64,000 bases of DNA, taken from NCBI RefSeq assembly GCF_004123845.1, contig NZ_NBDP01000003.1, forward strand, positions 434,001 to 498,000, written 5' to 3'. This document shows positions 19,008 through 28,694 of the stretch, in pieces. Every line of letters begins with the position of its first letter. The first letter of the stretch is position 1. Made by a program: the position numbers and the translations under genes. The notes under the pieces were generated by a model that was given only the letters and a program-made list of their open reading frames with translations, was not told the DNA's origin and searched no databases. The DNA comes from Allobosea sp. Tri-44. GTDB taxonomy: Bacteria; Pseudomonadota; Alphaproteobacteria; Rhizobiales; Beijerinckiaceae.

Positions 19008-22000
19008 ATGTTGGTGTCGGAGACGATCGATCCGAAGCTTGCGGCGAGCAGGCAGGTCCGGCCTTTGCCGGGGGTGACGTCGCCCGTCGTCTCCTCGCGC
19101 GCGCTCATGCTGGCGGCCGGGCTCGCATTGCTGGCCGGCGCGCCCGTCGCTCTCGCCCAGTCGGTGACGGGAACGGGTCAGGTCATCCCGGCTGTGCCGC
19201 CGCCGCCGCTCACGGCCTGGAATCTTGGCGGGTCGAATCTCTTGGTCGGCAATACCGGTACCGGCACGCTGACCATCGCGGATGGCGGCACGGTCTCGAA
19301 CGCCACGGGCTCTGTCGGCAGAAACTTCGGCGGCACCGGCACGGTGACGGTGACCGGCGCCGGCTCGAGCTGGAGCAACAGCGGCGACCTCTATGTCGGC
19401 TTCATCGGCACCGGCACGCTGACCATCGAAAATGGCGGCAGCGTCAGCAACACGTTCATTGGTATTGTCGGTTTTTTTGGCGGCAGCATTGGCACGGCGA
19501 CGGTGACGGGCGCCGGCTCGAGCTGGAGCAATGTCGGCGCGCTCTCTGTCGGTCATAGCGGCACCGGCACGCTGACCGTCGCGGCAGGCGGCACGGTCTC
19601 GAACACCGCGGGCCATGTCGGCCTCCTCTCCGGCGGCACCGGCGCGGTGACGGTGACGGGCGCCGGCTCGAGCTGGAGCAATGGCGGCCAGCTGACCGTC
19701 GGCAATTCCGGCACCGGCACGCTGAGGATCGAGAACGGCGGCGCGGTTTCGAACACCACTGGTTTTGTCGGCGAAAACTCCGGCAGCACCGGCGCGGTGA
19801 CGGTGACGGGCGCCGGCTCGAGCTGGAGCAATGGCGGCCAGCTGACCGTCGGCAATTCCGGCACCGGCACGCTGAGGATCGAGAACGGCGGCGCGGTTTC
19901 GAACACCACTGGTTTTGTCGGCGAAAACTCCGGCAGCACCGGCGCGGTGACGGTGACGGGCGCCGGCTCGAGCTGGAGCAATGGCGGCCAGCTGACCGTC
20001 GGCAATTCCGGCACCGGCACGCTGAGGATCGAGAACGGCGGCGCGGTTTCGAACACCACTGGTTTTGTCGGCGAAAACTCCGGCGGCATTGGCACGGTGA
20101 CGGTCACGGGCGCCGGCTCGAGCTGGAGCAACAGCGGTGTGCTCCGCGTCGGCGACGCCGGCACCGGCACGCTGACCGTCGCGGCAGGCGGCAAGACCAG
20201 CGCGACGACGACGACCCTGGCGCGCTTGGTCGGCTCCAGCGGCACGCTGAACCTGCTCGGTGACGCCACGAGCGGGCGCGGCGTGCTCGAGACCGCGCAG
20301 GTGATCAAGGGCGCCGGCACGGCGACGCTCAATCTCAATGGCGGCATCCTGCGCGCCACTGCCACTCAATCCGACTACCTCTCCGGCTTCGCTGCGCTGA
20401 CCCTCGGCGCCAACGGCGTCTTTTTCGACAGCAACGGCTTCGCCGTCGGCGTCACGACCAGCTTCGACGGCTCGGGCGGCCTGACCAAGCAGGGCGCCGG
20501 CACGCTGACGCTGACCAATACGCAGAGCTATTCGGGCGCGACCACTGTCTCGGGCGGGACCTTGCGGGCCGGGCGGGCGGGCTCGTTCTCGGCGGCGTCG
20601 GCCTTCACCGTGGCGAGCGGCGCGACGCTCGATCTTGCCGGCTTCAGCCAGAACATCGGCTCGCTCGCCGGCGCCGGCACGATCACGCTCGGCGCGGGCA
20701 CGCTGACGGCGGGCGCGAACAACAGCTCGACGAGCTTCTCCGGCAAGATCACCGGCACGGGCGGCCTCACCAAGACCGGCACCGGCACGCTCACCCTGAC
20801 CGGGACCAACACCTACACTGGTTCGACCAAGGTCACGGGCGGCAAGCTGGTCGTGAACGGCTCGCTGGCGAGCAGCATCACGCTCGACGGCGGTTCGCTG
20901 GGCGGCTCGGGTACCATCGGCGGAGTGACGGCCGGTGCCGGCGCCACCATTGCACCCGGCAACTCGATCGGGACGCTCAACGTCTCCGGCAATGTCTCGT
21001 TCGCGAGTGGCTCGATCTATCAGGTCGAGATCAACGCAGCCGGCCAGAGCGACAGGATCGTCGCCTCCGGGATTGCGACGCTGTCGGGCGGCACAGTCGC
21101 GGTGCTGGCGGAGGCCGGCAACTACGCCGCGGCGACGAACTACACCATCTTGACCGCCGCGGGCGGGGTCGGCGGCCGCTTCGCCGCGGTCACCTCGAAC
21201 CTTGCCTTCCTGACGCCTTCGCTCGGCTATGACAACCAGAACGTCACGCTGACCATGACGCGCAACGATACCGGCTTCGGCCCGGGCGATGGCGGCGATA
21301 CGTCCGGTGGCGGGAGCTCGGGCGGCGGCGGCGGCACGTCCGGCGGCGGAACCTCGGGCGGTGGCGGCACCTCCGGTGGTGGGAGCTCGGGCGGTGGCGG
21401 AACCTCGGGCGGGTCGCAGCGCCCCTATGTCGCCGCCACGCGCAACCAGGGCTTCATCGCCAACGCGGCCGAGCGTCTGGGTGTCGGCAATCCGGTCTAC
21501 GACACGCTGCTCTCGGGCACGGCGGCGGAGGCCCGCGCCGGTTTCGACCTGCTCTCGGGCGAGGCGCATGCCCAGGCCGTCAGCGTCATGATCGACGAGA
21601 GCCGGCTGGTGCGCGAGACCATCCTGTCGCGCCTGCGCGGGCCGCTGCTGACGGCGCCGGGCCAGCAGGTCGCGGCGAGCTTTTCCGCCGATCTGCCCGG
21701 CCGCAAAAGCGCGGTGCTGATGACCGCGCCAGTCCCGCAGCCACGCTATGCCCTCTGGGGCGAGGCCTTTGGCAGCGCCGGCAACAGCGATGCCGATGGC
21801 AATGCCGCGAGCCTGTCGCGCCGCAGCGGTGGCGCGCTGCTCGGGGCCGACCTGATGCTCTATGACAACCCCGGCTCGTCGCTGCGGGTCGGCGTCGCCG
21901 GCGGCTACAGCCAGTCGCGCTTCGATCTCGACGCACGGCGCTCCACCGGCAAGCTCGAGAGCGGCCATGCCGCGCTCTATGCCGGAGCCCGCTTCGGCAA

Positions 22001-22574
22001 CCTGCGGCTGGATGCCGGTGCGGCTTACAGCTGGTCCGAGACCGACATCCGCCGCCAGGTTGCGATCCGCGGTTTCGGCGATGCCTTGCGCCTGCAGCGT
22101 CCGGGCGCGGTGGCGCAAGCCTTCGCCGAGCTCGGCTATGGCTTCGCCTTCAATGGCTTTGCGCTCGAACCCTTCGCCCAGCTCGCCCTGATCCGGGTCT
22201 CGACAGAGGCCGGCACCGAGCAGGGCGGCGCTGCGGCACTGCGCGTCCTCTCCAGCGACCAGACGCTTGGCTTCAGCACGCTCGGCCTGCGCGCCGAGGC
22301 GCAGGTCGGAGCAATGCCGCTGTTCGCGCGTGCCATGCTCGGCTGGCGTCACGGCTTTGGCGAGCTCACGCCGCAGGCGAGCACCGCCTTCGCGGTCGGC
22401 ACCACCCCGGCCCGCGTGTTCGCGGCCCAGATCGACCGCGAGGCGCTCGTCGCCGAAGCCGGCCTCGACTGGCGCATCTCATCCGCCACCGCGCTCGGCC
22501 TGACCTACTCGGCAGCAGTGGGCGAACGCTCACGCGACCACGCCCTCAAGGGCAGGGTCGAAATGCGGTTCTGA
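19008..22574 (+). CDS. Autotransporter with T5SS repeat passenger
   Basis: The 1188-aa protein is a type V secreted surface protein. A long signal region (hydrophobic [20 protein letters not shown], residues about 32-51) precedes six or seven copies of an approximately 50-residue repeat, of the type GTGTLTI.NGG.VSN...G and [10 protein letters not shown]. This matches the T5SS/PEP-CTERM-associated repeat. PATR strands follow ([20 protein letters not shown]), then a Gly/Ser/Thr linker at residues about 765-805, an alpha-helical linker, and a C-terminal 12-strand autotransporter barrel ending in VEMRF. Three of the repeats are near-identical at DNA level. The passenger is probably a beta-helix adhesin. 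The ATG at 19008 follows a GGTAGGGGATGA ribosome binding site. Confidence 0.92.
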   Translation: MLVSETIDPKLAASRQVRPLPGVTSPVVSSRALMLAAGLALLAGAPVALAQSVTGTGQVIPAVPPPPLTAWNLGGSNLLVGNTGTGTLTIADGGTVSNATGSVGRNFGGTGTVTVTGAGSSWSNSGDLYVGFIGTGTLTIENGGSVSNTFIGIVGFFGGSIGTATVTGAGSSWSNVGALSVGHSGTGTLTVAAGGTVSNTAGHVGLLSGGTGAVTVTGAGSSWSNGGQLTVGNSGTGTLRIENGGAVSNTTGFVGENSGSTGAVTVTGAGSSWSNGGQLTVGNSGTGTLRIENGGAVSNTTGFVGENSGSTGAVTVTGAGSSWSNGGQLTVGNSGTGTLRIENGGAVSNTTGFVGENSGGIGTVTVTGAGSSWSNSGVLRVGDAGTGTLTVAAGGKTSATTTTLARLVGSSGTLNLLGDATSGRGVLETAQVIKGAGTATLNLNGGILRATATQSDYLSGFAALTLGANGVFFDSNGFAVGVTTSFDGSGGLTKQGAGTLTLTNTQSYSGATTVSGGTLRAGRAGSFSAASAFTVASGATLDLAGFSQNIGSLAGAGTITLGAGTLTAGANNSSTSFSGKITGTGGLTKTGTGTLTLTGTNTYTGSTKVTGGKLVVNGSLASSITLDGGSLGGSGTIGGVTAGAGATIAPGNSIGTLNVSGNVSFASGSIYQVEINAAGQSDRIVASGIATLSGGTVAVLAEAGNYAAATNYTILTAAGGVGGRFAAVTSNLAFLTPSLGYDNQNVTLTMTRNDTGFGPGDGGDTSGGGSSGGGGGTSGGGTSGGGGTSGGGSSGGGGTSGGSQRPYVAATRNQGFIANAAERLGVGNPVYDTLLSGTAAEARAGFDLLSGEAHAQAVSVMIDESRLVRETILSRLRGPLLTAPGQQVAASFSADLPGRKSAVLMTAPVPQPRYALWGEAFGSAGNSDADGNAASLSRRSGGALLGADLMLYDNPGSSLRVGVAGGYSQSRFDLDARRSTGKLESGHAALYAGARFGNLRLDAGAAYSWSETDIRRQVAIRGFGDALRLQRPGAVAQAFAELGYGFAFNGFALEPFAQLALIRVSTEAGTEQGGAAALRVLSSDQTLGFSTLGLRAEAQVGAMPLFARAMLGWRHGFGELTPQASTAFAVGTTPARVFAAQIDREALVAEAGLDWRISSATALGLTYSAAVGERSRDHALKGRVEMRF
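19681..20130 (+). repeat. Three tandem 150-bp repeats inside the autotransporter gene
   Basis: Units begin ATGGCGGCCAGCTGACCGTC at 19681, 19831 and 19981. Units 1 and 2 look identical; unit 3 diverges only over its last 40 bp. The 150-bp period equals 50 residues, so copy-number change keeps the frame. Confidence 0.92.
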
Positions 22575-22602
22575 AGAGGGCGGCTGGCGGGCGGGGTTGC
22601 CC

Positions 22603-23598
22603 CTACCGCCCGATCACCCCGCGCCGGCGCAGCAGGAACAGGGTCAGCATCGAGGCGGCAAGGCAGGCGACGGCGACCAGCCCGGCGCCGAAATCCCATT
22701 CCACCCAGGGCAGCCCTTTCACATTGATGCCGAACAGGCCGGTGATGAAGGTCGCCGGCAGGAACAGCGCCGTCAGGATCGAGAGCGTATAGAGCTGCCG
22801 GTTGGTCTGGTTGGCCGAGCGCACCGCGATCTCGTCCTGGAGCAGGCGGGCGCGGTCCTGCACCGACTGGATGTCCTGGCGCAGCGTGTCGACCCGCAGC
22901 AGCAGCCGGAGCGCGCTCGCCCGCACCGTTTCCGGGGCCGAGCGTCCCGAGGGCGTCTCGGCGAAGCGCCGGAACAGCAGGTGCAGGCCGGCGAGCTGGC
23001 GATGCAGTTGCACGGCGGAGCGGCGGACGGCGCCGACGCGCTGCGGGCCATCCTCCAGCCTGTCGAGCAGGATCTGGTCCTCGATGCTGTCGATCTCGTC
23101 TGAAAGCCTGACGACCGCGTCGGTGACGTCGTCGATCAGGTATTCGATGATGTGCTCGAAGAGCTCGGCCGGGGAGGCGATCTGCTCGCCGGCATTCAGC
23201 GCCTCGACCGCCTTGCGGATCGATTGCAGCGCTTCGCGCCGGCCGGTCAGCAGGAAGCGCTCGCCGACCGCCCAGGCGAGCGTCCCGACATTGTCGGTGC
23301 GGTCGACGATGTCGCGGGTCAGGTCATGGGCGATGCCCCAGACCAGGCTGGCGGAATGGTCGAGCCGCTGATGCGTCTCGCGGGAGAGCAGGAGCTCGCG
23401 CGCCGCCGGCGGCAGCTCCTTGCGCTCGTCGATCCAAGCCTGGGCCCTGGTGTGGACGAGGTCGAGATGCAGCCAGACGAAACCTGCTTCCGGCGCAAGC
23501 GTCGGCAGTTCGTCGCGCGGCATGAGCGCGGGCGCGCCGTTCGCATCGAAGCGATAGGCCCAGACGATGCCCGTCTGCGATTGGAGATCCCGCAGCAT
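22603..23598 (-). CDS. CorA/ZntB-family metal ion transporter
   Basis: The 331-aa protein has a long cytosolic domain (residues 1-270, helical, ending in the coiled stalk DIQSVQDRARLLQDEIAVRS) and two C-terminal TM helices. The pore motif after TM1 reads FGINVKGLP instead of the CorA Gly-Met-Asn; GIN occurs in ZntB-type members, so zinc efflux or uptake is more likely than magnesium. The Cl-terminal basic tail LLRRRGVIGR is typical of the family. Starts at 23598 and 23637 are both possible; the shorter was chosen because conserved sequence begins only near GIVWAYRFD. Confidence 0.85.
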   Translation of the reverse strand: MLRDLQSQTGIVWAYRFDANGAPALMPRDELPTLAPEAGFVWLHLDLVHTRAQAWIDERKELPPAARELLLSRETHQRLDHSASLVWGIAHDLTRDIVDRTDNVGTLAWAVGERFLLTGRREALQSIRKAVEALNAGEQIASPAELFEHIIEYLIDDVTDAVVRLSDEIDSIEDQILLDRLEDGPQRVGAVRRSAVQLHRQLAGLHLLFRRFAETPSGRSAPETVRASALRLLLRVDTLRQDIQSVQDRARLLQDEIAVRSANQTNRQLYTLSILTALFLPATFITGLFGINVKGLPWVEWDFGAGLVAVACLAASMLTLFLLRRRGVIGR

Positions 23599-23672
23599 CG
23601 ACGCTTCGTATCCGTTTGATGTGGCAGTTGCCCGCATCAGCACCCGTCAGATGACGGTTTTGCGACGAGCGC

Positions 23673-24656
23673 CTAATCCCGGGCCAGCGAGCCCGTCGTT
23701 GCGACGTCAGCTCGCGCTGAGCGCGGAATCTTGCCGGGCGGTGCGAATTTCAGCGGCGTGTTGCCGGCGGCCTTCGGCGTCCTCAGCCCTGCCGGGGTGG
23801 CGGGTGGCTTGGGTGTGGTTGCGACCTTGGGCTCGTCGCCGCGCCATTTGCGGGCGCCGATGTCGAAGCGGCCCTCGCGCCAGGCGGCGAATTCGCGTTC
23901 CGTGCCGAAGAAGGCGTTGCGGTCGACGTCGCCGGTGATGCCGGGCACGCGACCCGTCGTGGTGAACTGCCAGAACTCCCACTGCTTGCGCTCATAGCGG
24001 TGCTTGAGCGGGGCGGCGGTCGAGCGCAGCCAGTAGGGGTGGTCGTTGAACTCGCCTTCGAGCACGTCCTCGTGGAAGGTGATGTCGGTGTAGATGATCG
24101 GCTTCTTGCCGGTGTGTTCCTGCAAGCCCCTGAGCATCTCACGGATCTTGGCGAGCGCCTTCTCGCGCGGAATCTTTTTGCCGCACTTCTCGGACTCGCC
24201 GTTCCATTCGACGTCGAGGACCGGGGGCAGGGCGTCCGGATCGCGCGGGATGTGGCGCTTGAACCAGCGCACCTGGTCCTTGGCCGGGCGGCACCAGTAG
24301 ACGAAATGATAGGCGCTGCGCGGCACGCCGGCCGCCTTCGCTTCAGCCCAGTTGCGCCGGAAGCTCGGGTCGAGATGGTCGCCGCCCTCGGTCGCCTTGA
24401 TGAAGGCGAAGCGGGTGCCGGCGTCCTTGACCCTGGCCCAGTCGATCTCGCCCTGCCAGCGCGAGATGTCGATGCCCTGGATCGAGCGCTGGCGCGCATC
24501 GCGTACCCCGGCATGGGGGGAGGCGTCGCCCTTCTTCGGGTAGAGCGCCAGCGCGGGCCCGGCGCAGAGCAGGCCGAGAACGGCCGCGGCAAACGCCTGC
24601 AACGGCAAAGCTGTGGCCGGCCGCGCTTCTGGACTGGTCTCAGCGCGCCGCGCCAT
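23673..24656 (-). CDS. GH25 family lysozyme-like protein, copy 1
   Basis: The 327-aa exported protein has a signal region (FAAAVLGLLCAGPALALY). A GH25 muramidase domain spans residues about 60-260: IQGIDISRWQGEIDWARVKD carries the first catalytic Asp, FIKATEGGDHLDPSF the conserved loop, and PPVLDVEWNG the DxE catalytic pair; GKKPIIYTDITF and WEFWQFTTTG complete it. A Pro/Lys-rich tail follows. GH25 enzymes cut the beta-1,4 bond between MurNAc and GlcNAc in peptidoglycan. A close paralog lies at 25484, on the other side of the phosphatidylcholine synthase gene. Confidence 0.92.
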   Translation of the reverse strand: MARRAETSPEARPATALPLQAFAAAVLGLLCAGPALALYPKKGDASPHAGVRDARQRSIQGIDISRWQGEIDWARVKDAGTRFAFIKATEGGDHLDPSFRRNWAEAKAAGVPRSAYHFVYWCRPAKDQVRWFKRHIPRDPDALPPVLDVEWNGESEKCGKKIPREKALAKIREMLRGLQEHTGKKPIIYTDITFHEDVLEGEFNDHPYWLRSTAAPLKHRYERKQWEFWQFTTTGRVPGITGDVDRNAFFGTEREFAAWREGRFDIGARKWRGDEPKVATTPKPPATPAGLRTPKAAGNTPLKFAPPGKIPRSARADVATTGSLARD

Positions 24657-24760
24657 GCTTGTCTCCCGTTCGCGAGGCAGGATAGGCGGCGGCCGGGTTA
24701 AGAGGTGGTTAGCATTCGAGTGGCCGGCTTCAGGCTTGGTTAACCGGCGGGAGGCTGGCG

Positions 24761-25480
24761 ATGGACGATTCCGGTGGCGAGGGAAAAGACAGGGGCAGCC
24801 GGGTCCTGGCCTATGGCGTCCATGTGCTGACGGCGCTCGGCGCCGCGCTCGGATTGCTCGCGCTGCAGGCGGTTTTCGCCGGCGATCTGGCGCAGGCCTT
24901 CGCCTGGCTGGGCGTGGCGCTGGTTGTGGATGCGGTCGACGGGCCGCTGGCGCGGCGCTTTGCGGTCAAGAGCTACGCGAAGCGCTATGACGGCGCTCAG
25001 CTCGATCTCGTCGTCGACTTCGTCACCTATGTTTTCGTGCCGGCGGCGATGCTGCTGCGGCCGGAGGTGATGGCGCAGCCCTATGGGGTGATCGCCGGCC
25101 TCATCGTGACGCTGACGAGTGCGCTCTATTTCGCCGATACCGGCATGAAGACCGACGACTGGTGGTTCCGGGGCTTCCCGGCGGTCTGGAACATCGTCGT
25201 GTTCTATATTGTCGCCTTCGTGCCGCCGGCCTGGCTGGCGCTCGCTGTCATCCTGATCGCGACGGCGCTGATGTTCCTGCCGGTCGTGTTCGTGCACCCG
25301 GTGCGCGTGCGGCGCTGGCGCCGCCTCACCATGGCGATGCTGGCGCTATGGGCAGCCGCCGCGGCGGCGGCGCTCTGGCAGGGGATGGCGCCGGACGCCT
25401 GGAGCAAGGCCGGGCTGGCGCTGGCGGCCTGCTATTTTGTCGGGCTCGGCCTGGCGCGCGCCAGAGCGCAGCGCGGATAG
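24761..25480 (+). CDS. pcs: Phosphatidylcholine synthase
   Basis: The 239-aa inner-membrane enzyme condenses CDP-diacylglycerol with choline to give phosphatidylcholine. The CDP-alcohol phosphotransferase motif D-G-x2-A-R-x8-G-x3-D-x3-D is present as DGPLARRF...DGAQLDLVVDFVTY. The following VTYVFVPAAMLLRPE and the motif-surrounding residues match rhizobial Pcs rather than phosphatidylglycerophosphate synthase. About seven TM segments fit the family. Pcs is common in Hyphomicrobiales that interact with plants or animals. The gene stands between two minus-strand GH25 genes: it is divergent from copy 1 and convergent with copy 2, the latter only 3 bp away. Confidence 0.9.
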   Translation: MDDSGGEGKDRGSRVLAYGVHVLTALGAALGLLALQAVFAGDLAQAFAWLGVALVVDAVDGPLARRFAVKSYAKRYDGAQLDLVVDFVTYVFVPAAMLLRPEVMAQPYGVIAGLIVTLTSALYFADTGMKTDDWWFRGFPAVWNIVVFYIVAFVPPAWLALAVILIATALMFLPVVFVHPVRVRRWRRLTMAMLALWAAAAAAALWQGMAPDAWSKAGLALAACYFVGLGLARARAQRG

Positions 25481-25483
25481 GCG

Positions 25484-26419
25484 CTACTCGGATTCCGGTG
25501 CGGTCTCGTCGTCGACGACCTGGCCGATTGGCGCCGGCTGGAAGGCGGCGGCAGCGACGGGCCTGCTCGCGCCCGGCATTGTCGCCACCGGCGTATGCTC
25601 CGGGCCGGGGCTCGGTTGCGGCGGCACGCGGCGCTCGCGCGTCCAGGTGCGGGTGCCGATGTCGAAGCGGCCCTCGCGCCAGCCGGTGAACTCGCCCTCA
25701 TTGCCATAGAAGGCGTTGCGGTCGACATCGCCCCTGATGCCGGGGATACGGCCGGTGGTGGTGAACTGCCAGAAGGCCCAGGGCCGGTTCTCGTAGCGCG
25801 TCTCGGGCTTCGCCGCGGTCGAGCGGATCCAGTAGGCGTAGTCGTTGAACTCGCCCTCCAGAATGTCCTTGTGGAAGGTGATGTCGGTGTAGATCACCGG
25901 CTTCTTGCCGGTGAGCTGCTCGAGCTCGGTCAGCATCAGCCGGATCTTCTCCAGCGCCAGCGAGCGCTCGACCTTCTTAGGGCAGGTCTTGGAGTGACCG
26001 TTCCATTCGAGATCGAGCACCGGCGGCAGCGCGTCGGGATCGTTCGGGATCTGCTGCTTGAACCAGATCGCCTGCTCGTGGGCCGGGCGGCACCAATAGA
26101 CGAAATGATAGGCGCCGCGCGGCACGCCGGCGCGGCGGGCGCCTTCCCAGTTCCTTTGGAAGGCCGGGTCGACATGGTCGCCGCCCTCGGTCGCCTTGAT
26201 GTAGACGAAGCGGGTGCCGGCGGCCTTGACCGAGGCCCAGTCGATCTCACCCTGCCAGCGCGAAATGTCGATGCCCTGGATCGGGTATTGCTTGGCAGCC
26301 TCGACGCCGGGATGCGGGCGCGCATCGCCCTTGGACGGGTAGTTGTCCAAGCCGACGCAGCCGCCCAAAGCCGTCAGGGCGGCAAGCAGCGCGAAAGGGG
26401 CGAGGGAAAGGGTTTTCAT
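25484..26419 (-). CDS. GH25 family lysozyme-like lipoprotein, copy 2
   Basis: The 311-aa product has a lipobox LGGC near residue 22, so it should be lipidated, in contrast to copy 1. The GH25 domain matches copy 1 closely: IQGIDISRWQGEIDWASVK, YIKATEGGDHVDPAF, PPVLDLEWNG, GKKPVIYTDITF and WAFWQFTTTGRIPGIRGDVD. It presumably cuts peptidoglycan glycan strands from the membrane. The C-terminal 50 residues are Pro/Ala-rich. The ATG at 26419 starts directly with a basic-hydrophobic lipoprotein signal; an ATG 15 bp upstream is possible. Confidence 0.9.
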   Translation of the reverse strand: MKTLSLAPFALLAALTALGGCVGLDNYPSKGDARPHPGVEAAKQYPIQGIDISRWQGEIDWASVKAAGTRFVYIKATEGGDHVDPAFQRNWEGARRAGVPRGAYHFVYWCRPAHEQAIWFKQQIPNDPDALPPVLDLEWNGHSKTCPKKVERSLALEKIRLMLTELEQLTGKKPVIYTDITFHKDILEGEFNDYAYWIRSTAAKPETRYENRPWAFWQFTTTGRIPGIRGDVDRNAFYGNEGEFTGWREGRFDIGTRTWTRERRVPPQPSPGPEHTPVATMPGASRPVAAAAFQPAPIGQVVDDETAPESE

Positions 26420-26496
26420 GCGGCGGGCGGTCATTTCCCGGACAATTAAGGAGAAAGCTTGACGCCCGGTTTACGTTACCGGTTTTTCCGCGGATG

Positions 26497-27903
26497 TCAG
26501 GTCAGACGCAGCAGCAATGTCGCGATGCCGAGGAAGGAGAAGAAGCCGACCACGTCGGTGATGGTGGTGACGAAGGTACCGGACGCGATCGCCGGGTCGA
26601 TACCGGCCTTGTCGAGTGCCAGCGGCACGGCGACGCCGGCGAGCGCCGCGATGATCAGGGTCGCGACCATGGCGAGGCCGATGACGACGCCGAGCATGGG
26701 ATTGCCGAACCAGAAACCGGCGACCACGGCGGTGATGAGCGCGAAGGCGACGCCGTTGAGCACGCCGACGATCATCTCGCGCCTAAAGAAGCGCCCCATG
26801 TTCCAGCCGCCGAGTTCGCCGGTGCCGAGCGCACGGACCGCCACCGTCATCGTCTGGGTCGCGGCATTGCCGCCCTGGCTGGCGACGATCGGCGCGAGCA
26901 CGGCGAGCGCAACGAGCTTGCCGAGCTGTTCCTCGAACATCGCCATCACGGAGGCGCTGACGAAGGCGGCGATCAAACTGATGAAGCGCCAGCGGAAGCG
27001 GCCGAGCGCGACCTGGCGCACCGAGTCGGAAATCTCTTCCTCCGCGTCGACGCCGGCGAGCTGCTTGACGTCGTCGTCACCGGCCTCCTCGATCACGTCG
27101 ACGATGTCGTCGATGGTCATGACGCCGACCAGGCGGCCGGCCGCATCGATCACGGGGGCCGCGACGAGATTGTAGCGCTGGAACATGCGCGCCACATCCT
27201 CGACGTCGTCGGTCGCCTGCACGACGCGGCGATCGTCCTCGACGAGATCGGCGACGCTGACCGGACGCTTGCTGCGCAGCAGCTGGTCTAGCCTGACGGT
27301 GCCGACGAAGTGGTGGCTTGGGTCGGCGACAAAGATCTCAAAGAAGCGCTCGGGCAGATCTTGCGTCTCGCGCAGGAAGTCGATGGTGTGGCCGACGGTC
27401 CAGAACGGCGGCACCGCGATCACCTCGGGCTGCATGCGTCGGCCGGCCGAGCCTTCGGGATAATCGAGGCCCTGCTGCAGCACCGTCCGCTCGGCCGGTG
27501 TCAGCTTGTCCAGGATCTCGCGCTTGTCGGCCTCGTCGAGGTCTTCGAGGATATAGACCGCGTCGTCGGTATCGAGATCGCGCACGCCCTCGGCGACGGT
27601 CTCAGGCGAGAGCTCCTCGAGAATCTCCTCGCGGACGGCATCGTCGACCTCGGTCAGCGCGGTGAAGTCGAAATCGCCGCCGAGCAGGGAGATCAGCTTC
27701 GGCCGCTCCTCGGCGTCGAGCGCCTCGATCAGATCGCCGAGATCGGCCTCGTGCAGTTCGGCAACGAGCTTGCGCAAGGTGGTGACGTCGGAGAGCAGGA
27801 CGGCTTGCGAGACCTGTTCGACGAATCCGGCGTCGATTGCGCCGTCCTCGTCACGGATCTGCCGCTCCAGCGTCTCGTCCGGAGCGTGCTCGGCTTCCAC
27901 CAT
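26497..27903 (-). CDS. mgtE: Magnesium transporter MgtE
   Basis: The 468-aa protein has the MgtE domain order. An N-terminal helical superhelix (residues about 15-140, with HEADLGDLIEALDAEER and DVILED-type repeats) is followed by two CBS domains (about 145-270, including VGVMTIDDIVDVIEEAG) and a five-helix C-terminal channel (about 295-465) with APIVASQGGNAATQTMTVAV and FVTTITDVVGFFSFLGIATLL. Acidic residues between the N and CBS domains sense intracellular magnesium and close the pore. The ATG at 27903 gives the usual family length; upstream codons to 27999 look non-coding. Confidence 0.93.
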   Translation of the reverse strand: MVEAEHAPDETLERQIRDEDGAIDAGFVEQVSQAVLLSDVTTLRKLVAELHEADLGDLIEALDAEERPKLISLLGGDFDFTALTEVDDAVREEILEELSPETVAEGVRDLDTDDAVYILEDLDEADKREILDKLTPAERTVLQQGLDYPEGSAGRRMQPEVIAVPPFWTVGHTIDFLRETQDLPERFFEIFVADPSHHFVGTVRLDQLLRSKRPVSVADLVEDDRRVVQATDDVEDVARMFQRYNLVAAPVIDAAGRLVGVMTIDDIVDVIEEAGDDDVKQLAGVDAEEEISDSVRQVALGRFRWRFISLIAAFVSASVMAMFEEQLGKLVALAVLAPIVASQGGNAATQTMTVAVRALGTGELGGWNMGRFFRREMIVGVLNGVAFALITAVVAGFWFGNPMLGVVIGLAMVATLIIAALAGVAVPLALDKAGIDPAIASGTFVTTITDVVGFFSFLGIATLLLRLT

Positions 27904-28032
27904 GAGTCGCTCCGCGATTCGAGGAGAGGGGATTGGGGGCAGGAGAGTCGCGCCGGAGCGCGTCAGCGCCCTTGTGTCAGCGCTGTCGTTACAAGGCAAC
28001 GCGCGGAGAGCGAATTCGATGCAATCGCAACG

Positions 28033-28062
28033 AAAAACGGCGACCCTTGCGGATCGCCGTTT
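28033..28062 (-). terminator. Intrinsic terminator of tRNA-Leu
   Basis: On the minus strand AAACGGCGA and TCGCCGTTT form a 9-bp stem with a 10-nt loop and are followed by TTCG. It lies 21 bp downstream of the tRNA 3' end. Confidence 0.65.
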
Positions 28063-28082
28063 CCTGGGCTTTCGCCCTAAAC

Positions 28083-28167
28083 TGGTGCGGTCAAGAGGAC
28101 TCGAACCTCCACGGGTCTCCCCGCTACCACCTCAAGGTAGTGCGTCTACCAATTCCGCCATGACCGC
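28083..28167 (-). tRNA. tRNA-Leu (anticodon GAG)
   Basis: The 85-nt gene folds as a class II tRNA. The acceptor stem is GCGGTCA/TGACCGC with discriminator A and an encoded CCA end. The D arm contains the usual TGGTAGACGC. The anticodon stem CTACC/GGTAG carries loop TTGAGGT, giving anticodon GAG, which reads CTC and CTT leucine codons. A variable arm precedes the T arm, whose loop is GGTTCGAGTCC. The promoter is not obvious; a terminator follows. Confidence 0.95.
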
Positions 28168-28289
28168 AGCGGCTCTTAAGGTCACTGCGCGATGGCCGTG
28201 AACTCCGGAGCGGCGCGGGTCTAGCAAATCAGGTTCCCGGCTACAAGAGCTGCGATCAGGAAAAACGTAACGGCTGTGGGAAGGGAGGC

Positions 28290-28667
28290 TCAAGCCGCGT
28301 CGGCGACGGTTTCGAGCGAGTAGACGGTCGGCCGCTTCAGCATCTCGGTGATCTCGACCGAGATTCTCGTTCCGGCGACGACGACATGGCCCTTGGCGAA
28401 GGGATGGTTGTTGGCGAGGATCTGGACCTCGTCGTTCTCGGTCGCGTTGAGCTCGATGATCGCGCCACGGCCCATGCGCAGCAATTTGTAGATCGGCATC
28501 TGCGCCGAGCCGAGCACCACCGTCAGCTCTACCGCGACGTGATCGAGATCAGCCTTCAAAACCCGCCTCCGCAGACCTACTTCAAAATGATTCCACGAAC
28601 TTGCCAGCGACGCGGAAACCGGCGCATGAGCAGCGGCGAAGCGATCGGACGCCGCACCGGTTGCCAA
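28290..28667 (-). CDS. FliN-like SpoA-domain protein, solitary
   Basis: The 125-aa protein ends in a SpoA (surface presentation of antigens) domain: AVELTVVLGSAQMPIYKLLR, MGRGAIIELNATENDEVQIL and NNHPFAKGHVVVAGTRISVE. This is the fold of the flagellar motor switch protein FliN, where it forms the lower C-ring with FliM. No other flagellar or secretion gene is in the window, so its partner is elsewhere or its role differs. The start is uncertain: the ATG at 28667 leaves a low-complexity N-terminus, whereas a TTG near 28562 has a GGAGG site and begins just before the conserved domain. Confidence 0.75.
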   Translation of the reverse strand: MATGAASDRFAAAHAPVSASLASSWNHFEVGLRRRVLKADLDHVAVELTVVLGSAQMPIYKLLRMGRGAIIELNATENDEVQILANNHPFAKGHVVVAGTRISVEITEMLKRPTVYSLETVADAA

Positions 28668-28694
28668 GAGTTGAACAAACTAGGTTAAGCCATA

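Noticed and set aside
18789..22352. A very long open minus-strand frame running upstream from ivd, antisense to the autotransporter
   Set aside because: It mirrors the GC-rich repeats of the autotransporter in another frame, is Ala/Arg/Gly-rich without a fold, and ivd has its own well-placed start at 18788.
24698..24712. TTAA-N7-TTAG resembling a CtrA binding site between GH25 copy 1 and pcs
   Set aside because: One mismatch to TTAA-N7-TTAA and a single occurrence; too weak to claim CtrA control.
26465..26490. CCGGT-N7-ACCGG hairpin followed by TTTTT on the plus strand
   Set aside because: No plus-strand gene ends there; both neighbours run on the minus strand, where the T-run is on the wrong side.
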